A stretch of DNA of 64,000 nt from positions 7,564,001-7,628,000 of the forward strand of contig NZ_JANADK010000001.1 of the NCBI RefSeq assembly GCF_024199795.1, written 5' to 3'. The notes beneath the pieces are model-generated. The model made no database searches. It was not told the origin of the DNA and saw nothing but the letters and a program-made list of their open reading frames with translations. Each line of letters begins with the position of its first letter. Positions within the stretch are counted from its first letter, which is position 1. This stretch comes from Bradyrhizobium sp. CCGB01. Its GTDB lineage: Bacteria; Pseudomonadota; Alphaproteobacteria; Rhizobiales; Xanthobacteraceae. Positions 16,316 through 24,601 of the stretch are shown here, in pieces. The position numbers were made by a program, and so were the translations under genes.

Positions 16316-17530
16316 ATGCAAAAACTCGTCGCCGCCATCGCGGCCGGTCTCGCCCTCGCCGCCACATCAGGCACGGCGCAGGCGCAGATCTCCGACGACG
16401 TCGTCAAGATCGGCGTGCTCACGGACATGTCGAGCCTCTATGCGGATGCGACCGGCAAGGGCTCGCTCGCGGCCGTCGAGATGGCGGTCGCCGATTACGG
16501 CGCCAAGGTCGCCGGCAAGCCCGTGCAGGTCGTCGCCGCCGATCACCAAAACAAGCCCGATGTCGGCGTCAACATCGCCCGCAACTGGTACGACAACGAC
16601 AAGGTGGACGCGATCTTCGACGTGCCGACGTCCTCGGTCGCATTGCCGATCTCGGCACTGACCCGCGAGAAGAACAAGATCAACATCAATTCCGGCGGCG
16701 GCTCGTCCGACATCACCGGCCCCGCCTGCTCGCCCAACACGGTGCACTAGACCTACGACACCTATGCGCTGTCGAACGTCGCCGGCAAGGCGATGGTGAA
16801 GCGCGGCGAGGACACCTGGTTCTTCGTCACCGCCGACTATGCCTTCGGCATGGCGCTGCAGCGCGACGCCGCCAACGTCGTCAAGGAGAGCGGCGGCAAG
16901 GTGCTCGGCGAAGTGCGCCATCCCCTCAACTCCTCGGACTTCTCGTCCTTCCTGCTCCAGGCCCAGGCCTCCAAGGCCAAGGTGGTCGCGCTGGCGAACG
17001 CCGGCGGCGACACCACCAACGCGCTGAAGCAGGCGGCCGAGTTCGGCCTGACCCAGGGCGGCCAGAAGATGATCGCGCTGTTGCAGGAGATCACCGACAC
17101 GCATTCGCTCGGCATCAAGGCCACGCAAGGCCTGATCGTCACCGACGCGTTCTACTGGGACATGAACGAGGAGACGCGCGCCTTCTCCAAGCGGTTCAAC
17201 GAGAAGGTCGGTCACATGCCGACCATGATCCAGGCCGGGCTCTATTCGGCGACCATGCACTATCTGAAGGCGATCGATGCCATCAAGACCGACGAGGCGC
17301 CGAAGGTGATGGAGCAGATGCGCAAGACGCCGGTCAACGACTTCTTCGCCAAAAACGGCAAGATCCGCATCGACGGCCGCATGGTGCACGACATGTATCT
17401 GTTCGAGGTCAAGAAGCCGGAGGAATCCAAGGGCGAGTGGGATCTCTACAAGCTGATCGCCACCGTGCCCGGCGACGAAGCCTTCCGTCCCCTCGACAAG
17501 GGCGGTTGCCCGCTGGTGAAGTCGAATTGA
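16316..17530 (+). pseudogene. Branched-chain amino-acid-type ABC binding protein broken by an in-frame TAG
   Basis: The frame encodes an exported LivK-type binding protein (signal peptide to GTAQAQ near residue 23, then VVKIGVLTDMSSLYADATGK). After 144 residues, ending in CSPNTVH, there is a TAG at 16748-16750; the same frame then continues without a break (TYDTYALSNVAGKAMVKRGE) for another 259 codons to a natural stop. The motif TVHWTYDTYAL is what I expect here, so TGG to TAG is the simplest explanation. The rest shows no other damage. It may be a recent nonsense mutation, a sequencing error, or a read-through case. An internal ATG at 16793 could not make an exported product. Confidence 0.85.
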
Positions 17531-17553
17531 GCGACCGACGGCCGGCGCCAATT

Positions 17554-17658
17554 CCTCATCCTGAGGAGCGCATCTTCGCGCGTCTCGAAGGATGAAGGCC
17601 CGGCTGGTGGCCTAGCCCTTCGAGACGCGCGCGAATTGCGCGCTCCTCAGGGTGAGGG
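17554..17658. repeat. Palindromic repeat, family A copy 2
   Basis: It begins CCTCATCCTGAGGAGCG and ends CGCTCCTCAGGGTGAGG, with an inner CGTCTCGAAGGATGAAGGCC / CCCTTCGAGACGCG pair, so it folds into a long hairpin. It is nearly identical over its whole length to 59190-59293. It occupies most of the gap after the broken binding-protein gene. Confidence 0.85.
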
Positions 17659-17699
17659 TCAAACATATCGCAATGACGGGAGAGAAAAAACGACACGAC

Positions 17700-17731
17700 A
17701 GCGCGCCCGGTGAAAACCAGGCGCGCTTCGT
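17700..17731 (-). terminator. Hairpin downstream of the PRC-barrel gene
   Basis: On the minus strand AAGCGCGCCTGG pairs with CCGGGCGCGCT around TTTTCA, about 20 bases after the PRC-barrel stop. A run of Ts appears only about ten bases later, so this is a moderate terminator candidate. Confidence 0.5.
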
Positions 17732-17750
17732 TCAAGTGGCTAGAAGCCCA

Positions 17751-18281
17751 TTACTCCGAGTACTTGAACTCGGGCATGTTCTTCAGCTCGTCCTTGCTGG
17801 CGTTGAACACGGCGTGGTCCGGATACCATTTCGACGAGGACGTCGTCGTGGTCGCAGCGGGCTTGTCGGTGCCGGTCGCAGCGCCCGTCGTCGTGGTCGC
17901 GGCGGGCTTGGCACCCGGGTTCGTGCCGGTGCCGGTATAGGCCACGGCCTGGTTGACGAACTTCAGCTTCTCGTAGGGGACGGCGACCAGATGCTCGCCC
18001 ATGCCGAGGAAGCCGCCGACACCAATCACGGCGATCTTGACGGCGCCGTTCTTGTCCATCAGCAGGTCGTTGATCGAGCCAATGTTCTCGTTGGCCTCGT
18101 TGTAGATCTTCAGGCCCGCCATCTTCGAGGCACGCCACTCGCCCGACGCTGTCGTCGTCGTGGCCGTGGTGGTGGCGGCAGGAGCCATCTTGTCGCCGGT
18201 GGCGGTCGGCGATTGCGCGAACGCAACTGTCGCAAGCAGCGCGGTGCCGGCGAGGCCGGCGGCGATCGATTTCATCAACAT
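17751..18281 (-). CDS. Exported PRC-barrel domain protein
   Basis: A 176-residue protein. The ATG with GAGG six bases upstream starts a signal peptide ending near VAFAQS (residue 21). A Thr/Ala-rich linker leads to a PRC-barrel (about residues 45-115): WRASKMAGLKIYNEANENIG, then DKNGAVKIAVIGVGGFLGMGEHLVAVPYEKL, cut here as GAVKIAVIGVGGFLGMGEH. A second low-complexity linker (TTTTGAATGTDKPAATTTTS) precedes the tail. PRC-barrels of this exported type are common in Rhizobiales; the function is unknown, and an envelope or stress role is only a guess. Confidence 0.87.
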   Translation of the reverse strand: MLMKSIAAGLAGTALLATVAFAQSPTATGDKMAPAATTTATTTTASGEWRASKMAGLKIYNEANENIGSINDLLMDKNGAVKIAVIGVGGFLGMGEHLVAVPYEKLKFVNQAVAYTGTGTNPGAKPAATTTTGAATGTDKPAATTTTSSSKWYPDHAVFNASKDELKNMPEFKYSE

Positions 18282-18499
18282 TGTTGTCCTCTCCTTCAGC
18301 AGAAAACTTGTACGGAGAAAACAGCGCTGATCACGTGCAGTTCCTTGCGTGCAGCATTTTCGTCGCGCGATGCGCGAACCTGCAATTGTTCCTAAGTCAC
18401 TCAGGAACATTTTGCAGCGCACGATTCCTCGCCGACGATCGCGCGCCCTGGGTGAAGCACGATCGCGGCGAGGAACGCGCAGACCTGCGTCGCTTCAGG

Positions 18500-19069
18500 T
18501 CAGCTCTTGTAGTCGATGAGAAGCGCGGAGAAGTCGGAGTTGCTCGATGAGCTGCCGGTGGCGCCGTAGGACGATGCCGACGATTGCGACTGCTGGAGCG
18601 CCTGGAGGAACTGCTGGAGGATCTCGGCCGTCGTCGAGTCAGTCGACGTGCTGCTGGTCGAGTCCGTCGACGACGAATCCGAAGTGCTGTCATCCGGCGG
18701 CGGACCGGGCGGCGGCCCGCCCGCACCACCGGGACCGCCGGCGCCGCCGGGACCGTTGGCGAAGGCGGACTGGAACACGTTCTTCAGCTCGTCGGCCTGG
18801 TCCGACGTCAACGTCCCGTTCGACACCTCGTTGGAAATGAGGTCGTCGATCTTCGACTGCATCTCGTCCTTGGAGGGACGCGTGCCGCTCGACTGATCGC
18901 TGGACCGGCTCGACTGCAAGGCCGTGTCGATGTCGGTCAGCGCCGTCGAAAGCGCCGACTGGTCGGACGACGAGATCGTGCCGGCGGAAACTTCCGATTG
19001 CAACTCCTGCTGCAGCCGCTGCAGGGGCGACTGGTAGTTACCGGCGGAGGCGGCCGAAATCGAGGTCAT
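18500..19069 (-). CDS. Ser/Gly/Pro-rich protein with two helical repeats, unknown function
   Basis: A 189-residue protein starting at the ATG with GGAG five bases upstream; no signal peptide is seen. Two related helical units are visible: SAGTISSSDQSALSTALTDI (about residues 28-47) and SNGTLTSDQADELKNVFQSA (about 82-101). They look like degenerate EF-hand-type or paired-helix repeats with G-T-[IL]-[ST]-S-x-D/S-Q. Then come a Gly/Pro-rich linker, a Ser/Thr/Asp tract, a helix AEILQQFLQALQQSQ and a Ser-rich tail. I do not recognise the family. It is divergent from the response-regulator gene with a palindrome between. Confidence 0.65.
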   Translation of the reverse strand: MTSISAASAGNYQSPLQRLQQELQSEVSAGTISSSDQSALSTALTDIDTALQSSRSSDQSSGTRPSKDEMQSKIDDLISNEVSNGTLTSDQADELKNVFQSAFANGPGGAGGPGGAGGPPPGPPPDDSTSDSSSTDSTSSTSTDSTTAEILQQFLQALQQSQSSASSYGATGSSSSNSDFSALLIDYKS

Positions 19070-19120
19070 GAGGGCTCCGGGGTTCTTGCGGGGTTTCGTT
19101 GCTGACACCGTCACGGTATG

Positions 19121-19135
19121 GTTAACGGCGTTAAC
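19121..19135. promoter_or_regulatory. Palindrome GTTAACGGCGTTAAC
   Basis: A perfect 15-base inverted repeat around a central G, located 52 bases before the divergent Ser-rich gene and 115 bases before the response regulator. OmpR-type regulators usually bind direct repeats, so the cognate factor is uncertain. Confidence 0.45.
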
Positions 19136-19249
19136 GAGACCTTGCTGTTTCCCTGCCCAGGTATTGCCGGGTGTTGCGCCCCGGCAGCCAGAAACAATCC
19201 GAAACAAAAATCTTCGCCATTTGGCCCGAATCTTGGACAAACAAAGCTC

Positions 19250-19990
19250 ATGGCCATTCCCAATCCCAACATCCTGGTCGTCGAGGACGACCGCGAAACC
19301 CGGACGTTGATTGCGAAGTACCTGCGCAACAACGCCTGCAACGTCACCGCCGTGAGCGATGGCCGCGAGATGTCGCGTGCCATGGCCGATCACAGGGTCG
19401 ACCTCATCATCCTCGACGTCATGCTGCCCGGCGAGGACGGCTTGAGCCTGTGCCGCAAGGTACGCTCGGAGGCGCAGACGCCGATCATCATGCTGACCGC
19501 GCGCGGCGAGGACGTCGATCGCATCGTCGGCCTCGAGATGGGCGCGGACGACTATCTGCCGAAACCCTTCAACCCGCGCGAGCTGCTCGCACGCATCAAC
19601 GCGGTGCTGCGCCGCCAGGCCGCAGCTCAAGCGGCAAGCTCGATCGAGGGCGCCTCCACGCTCGCCTTCGAAGGCTGGCGCATCGATCTGCGCCTGCGCG
19701 AGCTGCGCAATCCGGAAGGCGCGCGCGTCGCGGTGACCAGCGCCGAGTTCGATCTCTTGCGGACCTTCTGCGAACGGCCCGGCCGCGTGCTGTCGCGCGA
19801 CAGCCTGCTCGACCTCACGCAGGGCCGCAACACCGGCTCGTTCGAGCGCTCCATCGACGTGCTGGTGAGCCGCATCCGCCGCAAGATCGAGCCCAATCCG
19901 GCCGATCCGACCATCATCAAGACGGTGCGCTCCGGCGGCTATCTGTTCACGCCCAGGACCGAAGCGGTTGCGGCGCCTCTGAGCAGCTGA
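19250..19990 (+). CDS. OmpR-family response regulator
   Basis: A 246-residue two-component regulator. The receiver domain (about 1-120) has the acidic pair in VVEDDRET, the phosphoacceptor in LIILDVMLPGEDG (about Asp54), the Thr in MLTARGED and the Lys in YLPKPFNPRELLARI. The C-terminal winged helix (about 145-240) shows VTSAEFDLLRTFCERPGRVLSRD, cut here as VTSAEFDLLRTF, and RSIDVLVSRIRRKIE. The ribosome site is weak; an upstream in-frame ATG at 19118 would add 44 residues of no homology. Its sensor kinase starts 11 bases after the stop. Confidence 0.95.
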   Translation: MAIPNPNILVVEDDRETRTLIAKYLRNNACNVTAVSDGREMSRAMADHRVDLIILDVMLPGEDGLSLCRKVRSEAQTPIIMLTARGEDVDRIVGLEMGADDYLPKPFNPRELLARINAVLRRQAAAQAASSIEGASTLAFEGWRIDLRLRELRNPEGARVAVTSAEFDLLRTFCERPGRVLSRDSLLDLTQGRNTGSFERSIDVLVSRIRRKIEPNPADPTIIKTVRSGGYLFTPRTEAVAAPLSS

Positions 19991-20001
19991 GAGCGCCGAC
20001 G

Positions 20002-21327
20002 ATGAAGCCGTTCGGGTTTTTCCACCTCAAGGGTATCGGCGGGCAGATCGCCGCGCTGGTGCTGGCTTCGACCGTCGCGCTGCACCTCGTCGTCACCACC
20101 GCCTTCCTGATCACCCGGCCGGACCGCCCCGACGCGCCGCCGGATGGCGCCCGTCAATTGACCGATGCCGCGTTGCTGCTCGGCTCGGCCGATGCCAGCG
20201 AGCGGCCGCGCCTCATGGCGGATCTCACGCGCGCCTTCCCGAAGCTCGGCCTCGAGACCATCGTGCCCGGCACGGTGGCGACCGTCGACGAGAGCGAAGG
20301 TATGCACGTGCACGGGGTGCGCCGCCACCTCGGCCACGCCTACAAGGTGACGCAGCTCGCGCCCGAAGGCGGTGCGCGGCGCATCGGCGTGGAATTGCCC
20401 GACGGCGCCATGATCGCCGGCCATGTCGAGGGCGGGCCGCGGCCGTGGTTCTGGGGCGCACCGTGGCTGGTGACGCTGATGACCGCCTTCATCTGCATCA
20501 GCGTGCTGGGCCTGTGGGCGGCGCGCGCGCTGGCCGCGCCGCTGTCGTCCTTCGCCAGGGCCGCCGAGAACTTCAGCCTGGACGGGGCGGCCGATCCGCT
20601 GCCCGAGCGCGGCCCGGAGGAGATCCGCTCGGTCGCGCGCGCGCTCAACCGCATGCATGAGCGGATCGCAGGGCTGATGTCGGATCGCACCCGGATGCTG
20701 GCGGCGATCAGCCACGACCTGCGAACGCCGATCACGCGGCTGCGCCTGCGCGCCGAGTTCATCGAGGACGAGGGCAACCGCAAGCGCATGCTGATCGACC
20801 TCGACCAGATGCGGTCGATGCTGGAATCCGTGTTGTCGCTGCTGCGCAACGACCGCAAGATCGAGGCGGTGACGCTGGTCGACATCGCGAGCACGCTGCA
20901 GCTCATCGCCGACCAGTTCGGCGATATGGGCCATGTCGTGCACTATGACGGGCCCGCTTCGGCGACTGCCGCCGCGCGGCCCGACGATCTGCACCGCGGC
21001 GTCACCAATCTCGTCGAGAACGCGGTGCGCTTCGGCGCCGAGGTGACGATCCGCCTCGATATCTCGGGCACCACGCTCGTCATCGACGTCGAGGATGACG
21101 GCCCCGGCATCTCGGATGCACGCAAGCAGGAGATGCTGGAGCCGTTCGTGCGCGGCGACGACGCGCGCACCATGGACGATTCCACCGGCTTCGGGCTCGG
21201 TCTGTCGATCGCGCGCGCGATCGCGCTCGCCCATGGCGGCGAGCTGTCCTTGCACGACCGCGACCCGCACGGACTGATCGTGCGCATGCAGTTGCCGGTG
21301 TGGCAGCAGCCGCGGCTGGCCGCGTAG
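20002..21327 (+). CDS. Sensor histidine kinase, EnvZ-like
   Basis: A 441-residue inner-membrane kinase and partner of the regulator upstream. Membrane helices lie at about residues 16-36 and 150-172, flanking a periplasmic sensor of about 110 residues that contains a His-rich stretch (HVHGVRRHLGHAY). A HAMP-like linker follows. The phosphorylated His is in AAISHDLRTPITRLR (about residue 238). The ATPase lobe has the N-box LVENAVRFG, the G1 box DVEDDGPGIS and the G2 box STGFGLGLSIARAIA. The stimulus is unknown. Confidence 0.94.
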   Translation: MKPFGFFHLKGIGGQIAALVLASTVALHLVVTTAFLITRPDRPDAPPDGARQLTDAALLLGSADASERPRLMADLTRAFPKLGLETIVPGTVATVDESEGMHVHGVRRHLGHAYKVTQLAPEGGARRIGVELPDGAMIAGHVEGGPRPWFWGAPWLVTLMTAFICISVLGLWAARALAAPLSSFARAAENFSLDGAADPLPERGPEEIRSVARALNRMHERIAGLMSDRTRMLAAISHDLRTPITRLRLRAEFIEDEGNRKRMLIDLDQMRSMLESVLSLLRNDRKIEAVTLVDIASTLQLIADQFGDMGHVVHYDGPASATAAARPDDLHRGVTNLVENAVRFGAEVTIRLDISGTTLVIDVEDDGPGISDARKQEMLEPFVRGDDARTMDDSTGFGLGLSIARAIALAHGGELSLHDRDPHGLIVRMQLPVWQQPRLAA

Positions 21328-21402
21328 GCACGACCCGAAGCGCCGCGCTAGCGCAAAGTGCGCAGCGGTCTTCCGAACAAGATCATGCCCTGGGACAACG
21401 CC

Positions 21403-21603
21403 TCAGGCGGCGAGCGGCGGATGCTCGATCGCGTGCGCATCGAAGATCGCCACCGCCTCGAAGCGGTAGCCGCAGGCGTGGCACTTCCAGAGATAGGAAA
21501 CGCGGCCTTCGCCCGGCTCGATCCAGTCGGGAGACGGGATCGGTGTCGCACATTGTGCACACGGATTCTGCTTGGGGATGTCGCCGATGTAAGCCCGAGT
21601 CAT
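21403..21603 (-). CDS. Small zinc-ribbon protein
   Basis: A 66-residue protein starting at the ATG with GGGAGG seven bases upstream. Two cysteine pairs, CAQC near residue 15 and CHAC near residue 41, are spaced for one zinc, followed by His residues in FDAHAIEHPP. The strand pattern VSYLWKCHACGYRFEAVA is a zinc ribbon. A DNA, RNA or protein-contact role is likely but cannot be specified. It converges on the sensor kinase gene. Confidence 0.75.
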   Translation of the reverse strand: MTRAYIGDIPKQNPCAQCATPIPSPDWIEPGEGRVSYLWKCHACGYRFEAVAIFDAHAIEHPPLAA

Positions 21604-21701
21604 GGACGTCCTCCCGAATGCTGGTTTTGAATAGCGATTTTTGGGCGACTGCACCAATGGACAGACCTGCTGTCGCGTAATGCACTCCGCCAGCTTCGAA
21701 C

Positions 21702-21716
21702 TTAACTTAGGTTTAA
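21702..21716. promoter_or_regulatory. CtrA-type motif TTAA-N7-TTAA
   Basis: TTAACTTAGGTTTAA matches the TTAA-N7-TTAA core recognised by the alphaproteobacterial cell-cycle regulator CtrA. It lies between the zinc-ribbon gene and the lytic transglycosylase, 117 bases before the latter's start. Flanking bases are not a full consensus, so it is a candidate only. Confidence 0.35.
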
Positions 21717-21832
21717 GTCGTAAAAACGACGGCCCGGCGAAAATCGCCGAAGGCGGCGTTTCGCCACATCATCGCCGTGTTCCCACGGCCTAACGCGCAC
21801 GGGTGCAGGTGAGTTCTGCAGAGGAATATTTC

Positions 21833-22366
21833 ATGAAAATTTTGCGTATTGCCGTGCTCGCTGCAGCGGGTCTGATGATGGCGCAGGCGGCGAATGCCGG
21901 CGAAGCCGAATACGCCGAGATGGTCGCGGCCCATGCCCGCGCCAATGGCGTGCCGGAGGCGCTGGTGCATCGCGTGATCATGCGCGAGAGCCGCTATCAG
22001 CCCGGGCTCGTCGGCCGTGGCGGCACCATCGGCCTGATGCAGATCAAGCTCGCGACCGCCCGCGGGGTCGGCTACACCGGCGACGCCGCCGGCCTGCGCG
22101 ATCCCAACACCAACCTCACCTATGCCGTCAAATATCTCGCCGGCGCCTATCACGCCGCCAATGGCGACCACGCCCGAGCCGTGCGTTATTTCGCGGGCGG
22201 CTATTACTACGTCGCAAAGCGGCAGCGGCAGGAACAGATGGTGCAGCAGGCCAGCGCCGACACCTGGCTCGAGCCCAACGGCAATCCGCAGCCGATGTTC
22301 GGAACCGCGCCGCACAGGAAGCTTGCCCAGCGCGTCCGTAACGCGCGGGCGCAGGTTTCTCACTAA
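21833..22366 (+). CDS. Exported lytic transglycosylase (SLT domain)
   Basis: A 177-residue protein from the ATG after GAGGAATATTTC. The signal peptide ends near AANAGE (residue 23). The SLT domain (about 28-140) has the catalytic Glu in HRVIMRESRYQPGLVGRGG and the substrate motif GTIGLMQIKLATARGVGY, then NLTYAVKYLAGAYHAANGD. It cleaves the glycan strands of peptidoglycan in the periplasm. It is short for the family, with essentially only the catalytic domain. A CtrA-like motif lies upstream. Confidence 0.93.
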   Translation: MKILRIAVLAAAGLMMAQAANAGEAEYAEMVAAHARANGVPEALVHRVIMRESRYQPGLVGRGGTIGLMQIKLATARGVGYTGDAAGLRDPNTNLTYAVKYLAGAYHAANGDHARAVRYFAGGYYYVAKRQRQEQMVQQASADTWLEPNGNPQPMFGTAPHRKLAQRVRNARAQVSH

Positions 22367-22370
22367 CATC

Positions 22371-22452
22371 GTCATTCCGGGGCGGTCCGCTAGGACCGAA
22401 CCCGGAATCTCGAGATTCCGGGTTCGATGCTTCGCATCGCCCCGGAATGACA
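22371..22452. repeat. Palindromic repeat, family B copy 1
   Basis: GTCATTCCGGGGCGGT pairs with the terminal ATCGCCCCGGAATGAC, and the centre CCCGGAATCTCGAGATTCCGGG is itself a perfect hairpin. A second copy is at 53428-53507. It sits directly before the thiamine riboswitch and may end transcription of the upstream transglycosylase. Confidence 0.8.
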
Positions 22453-22506
22453 GCATTGTGGCTAACGCGTTGACACCAGCGCCCACTGGCATACATTAGA
22501 GCCGTT

Positions 22507-22612
22507 CCGAGGGGTGCTCCGAGGAGGAGCTGAGATACCGCTAAATGGGCAAATCCGCCCAAGACCGCGGTGACCCTTTGAACCTGATCCGGGTCATGCC
22601 GGCGAAGGGACA
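22507..22612 (+). promoter_or_regulatory. TPP riboswitch (THI-box) before thiO
   Basis: The conserved elements are present in order: GGGGTGC (22511-22517), GCTGAGA near 22529, and ACCCTTTGAACCTGATCCGG then GTCATGCCGGCGAAGGGA near 22573-22610. The 3' strand of the P1 region, AAGGGACAGGG, is also the only purine-rich stretch before the thiO ATG at 22616. Thiamine pyrophosphate binding would therefore hide the ribosome site and shut off translation of the operon. No separate terminator hairpin is needed. Confidence 0.95.
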
Positions 22613-22615
22613 GGG

Positions 22616-23626
22616 ATGTTGCAGACGACCAAGCGACCGGATTCCCCGGTATCCATCATCGGCGCAGGCATTGCAGGCGCCTGGCAGGCACTGTTGTTCG
22701 CGCAGGCCGGCCACGCCGTGACCCTACACGAGCGCGGTGACGCCGCGATGACCGATTCCACCAGCCATTGGGCCGGCGGCATGCTCGCGCCCTGGTGCGA
22801 GGCGGAGGTCGCCGAGCCCATTATCTCCCGGCTCGGCCAGCACTCCCTCGACATCTGGCGGCGCGAGCTGCCCGACACGCCCTTCAATGGTTCCCTGGTC
22901 GTCGCCCACCCGCGCGAGCGCAATGATTTTGAGCGTTTTGCGCGGATGACCGAAGGCCACCGCCGGCTCGATGCCGCGGCTCTTGCCGAGCTCGAGCCGT
23001 CGCTGGAGGGCCGATTTCGCGATGCGCTGTTCTTCCCGACCGAGGGCCATGTCGAGCCGCGCCGCGTGCTGCCGAAGCTGCACGAGCGCATCAAAGCTGC
23101 CGGCGGCACCATCAAGTTCTCCAGCGACGTCAGCGCCGCTGATCTGGAGGGCATCGTGATCGACTGCCGCGGCCTCGGCGCACGCGAGGAGCAGCCGGAG
23201 CTTCGCGGCGTCAAGGGCGAGATGATCCTGATCGAGACCGGCGAGGTGCAGCTTTCGCGCCCGGTGCGGCTGATCCATCCGCGCTGGCCGCTCTACGTCA
23301 TCCCGCGCGAGGACAATCTGTTCATGCTGGGCGCGACCTCGATCGAGGCCGAGGACACCGGCGTCAGCGTGCGCTCGGCGCTGGAGCTGCTGGGCGCGGC
23401 CTATGCCGTGCATCCGGCTTTCGGCGAGGCGCGGATCGTCGAATTCGGCTCGGGTCTCAGGCCCGCCTACCCGGACAATCTGCCGCGCATCGGCGTGCGC
23501 GGCGGCCGGATCAGCGTCAATGGGCTCTACCGCCACGGCTTCCTGATCGCACCGGCGCTCGCCGAGCTGACGCTTGGCTATGTCGAGCGCGGCCAGATCG
23601 ACAATGAGGTGATGCAATGCGGGTGA
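22616..23626 (+). CDS. thiO: Glycine oxidase ThiO
   Basis: A 336-residue FAD-dependent amine oxidase of the DAO family. The dinucleotide fold is at the N-terminus (SIIGAGIAGAWQALLFAQAG), and the C-terminal FGSGLRPAYPDNLPRIGV with NGLYRHGFLIAPALAELT is typical of ThiO. It oxidises glycine to dehydroglycine (iminoglycine), the nitrogen and carbon source for the thiazole ring. It is the first gene after the TPP riboswitch, and its 3' end overlaps thiS by 10 bases, implying coupled translation. Confidence 0.92.
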   Translation: MLQTTKRPDSPVSIIGAGIAGAWQALLFAQAGHAVTLHERGDAAMTDSTSHWAGGMLAPWCEAEVAEPIISRLGQHSLDIWRRELPDTPFNGSLVVAHPRERNDFERFARMTEGHRRLDAAALAELEPSLEGRFRDALFFPTEGHVEPRRVLPKLHERIKAAGGTIKFSSDVSAADLEGIVIDCRGLGAREEQPELRGVKGEMILIETGEVQLSRPVRLIHPRWPLYVIPREDNLFMLGATSIEAEDTGVSVRSALELLGAAYAVHPAFGEARIVEFGSGLRPAYPDNLPRIGVRGGRISVNGLYRHGFLIAPALAELTLGYVERGQIDNEVMQCG

Positions 23627-23814
23627 TCGTCAACGGCGAGCAACGCGAGGTGAATTCAGCCAGCGTCGACGCGCTGCTGAGCGAGCTCGACTACGAAGGC
23701 ACGCATTTCGCCATCGCGCTGAACTACGACGTCGTGCCGAAGAGCCGCTGGGCCGAGACCCACCTCAAGGCCGGCGACGAGATCGAGATCATCACGCCGC
23801 GGCAGGGAGGGTGA
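23617..23814 (+). CDS. thiS: Sulfur carrier protein ThiS
   Basis: A 65-residue beta-grasp protein ending in GG, the C-terminal tail (ITPRQGG) that is adenylated and then carries sulfur as a thiocarboxylate for thiazole formation. The start [10 protein letters not shown] is typical. It overlaps thiO by 10 bases and is followed four bases later by thiG, its partner. The adenylating enzyme ThiF is not in the window. Confidence 0.93.
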   Translation: MRVIVNGEQREVNSASVDALLSELDYEGTHFAIALNYDVVPKSRWAETHLKAGDEIEIITPRQGG

Positions 23815-23818
23815 GGAC

Positions 23819-24601
23819 ATGGTGACCTTCTACGGCAAGACCTTCGCCTCGCGCCTGCTGATCGGCAGCGCGCTCTATCCCTCGCCGGCGATCATGCAAT
23901 CGGCGATCCGCGCCTCCGGCTCGAACATCGTCACGGTGTCGCTGCGGCGCGAATCCGCCGGCGGCAAGACGGGCGATGCATTCTGGAATCTGATCCGCGA
24001 GCTCGACGTCACCGTGCTGCCGAACACCGCCGGCTGCCGCAGCGTGCGTGAGGCCGTGACGACGGCCAAGCTCGCCCGCGAGCTGTTCGGCACCAGCTGG
24101 ATCAAGCTGGAAGTGATCGCCGACAACGACACGCTCCAGCCCGACGTCGTCGGCCTGGTTGAGGCCGCCGCAATCCTGATCAAGGACGGCTTTGAGGTGT
24201 TTCCCTATTGCACGGAAGACCTCTCGGTCGCCAACCGCCTGGTCGATGCCGGCTGCAAGGTGGTGATGCCCTGGGCGGCGCCGATCGGCAGTGCCAAAGG
24301 CATCACCAACCGCGACGCGCTCAAACTGCTGCGCGAACGGCTGCCCGACATCACGCTGGTGGTCGACGCCGGCTTGGGGGCGCCCTCGCATGCGGCGCAC
24401 GCGCTCGAGCTCGGCTACGACGCCGTGCTGCTCAACACCGCCATCGCCAAGGCCGCCGATCCCGTCGCGATGGCGAATGCCTTCCGTCTCGGTGTCGAAG
24501 CCGGCCGCACCGCTTACGAGGCCGGGCTGATGAACGCCCGCGACTTCGCCTCCCCCTCCACCCCTGTCGTTGGGACCCCGTTCTGGCATGCCGTATCCTG
24601 A
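23819..24601 (+). CDS. thiG: Thiazole synthase ThiG
   Basis: A 260-residue TIM-barrel enzyme that joins 1-deoxy-D-xylulose-5-phosphate, dehydroglycine and ThiS-bound sulfur into the thiazole phosphate. The Schiff-base lysine is in [18 protein letters not shown] (about residue 99); the phosphate loops [10 protein letters not shown] and [19 protein letters not shown] are intact, and [12 protein letters not shown] follows. The last 14 bases overlap the start of thiE. Confidence 0.96.
   Translation: MVTFYGKTFASRLLIGSALYPSPAIMQSAIRASGSNIVTVSLRRESAGGKTGDAFWNLIRELDVTVLPNTAGCRSVREAVTTAKLARELFGTSWIKLEVIADNDTLQPDVVGLVEAAAILIKDGFEVFPYCTEDLSVANRLVDAGCKVVMPWAAPIGSAKGITNRDALKLLRERLPDITLVVDAGLGAPSHAAHALELGYDAVLLNTAIAKAADPVAMANAFRLGVEAGRTAYEAGLMNARDFASPSTPVVGTPFWHAVS

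Noticed and set aside
16748..16750. TAG read as pyrrolysine or another recoded residue
   Set aside because: No downstream signal or Pyl genes are seen, and the homologous residue is expected to be Trp; a simple nonsense change is more likely.
17652..18395. Plus-strand frame of 247 codons over the PRC-barrel gene
   Set aside because: It is antisense to a gene with a clear signal peptide and family; its sequence is Arg/Gly-rich noise.
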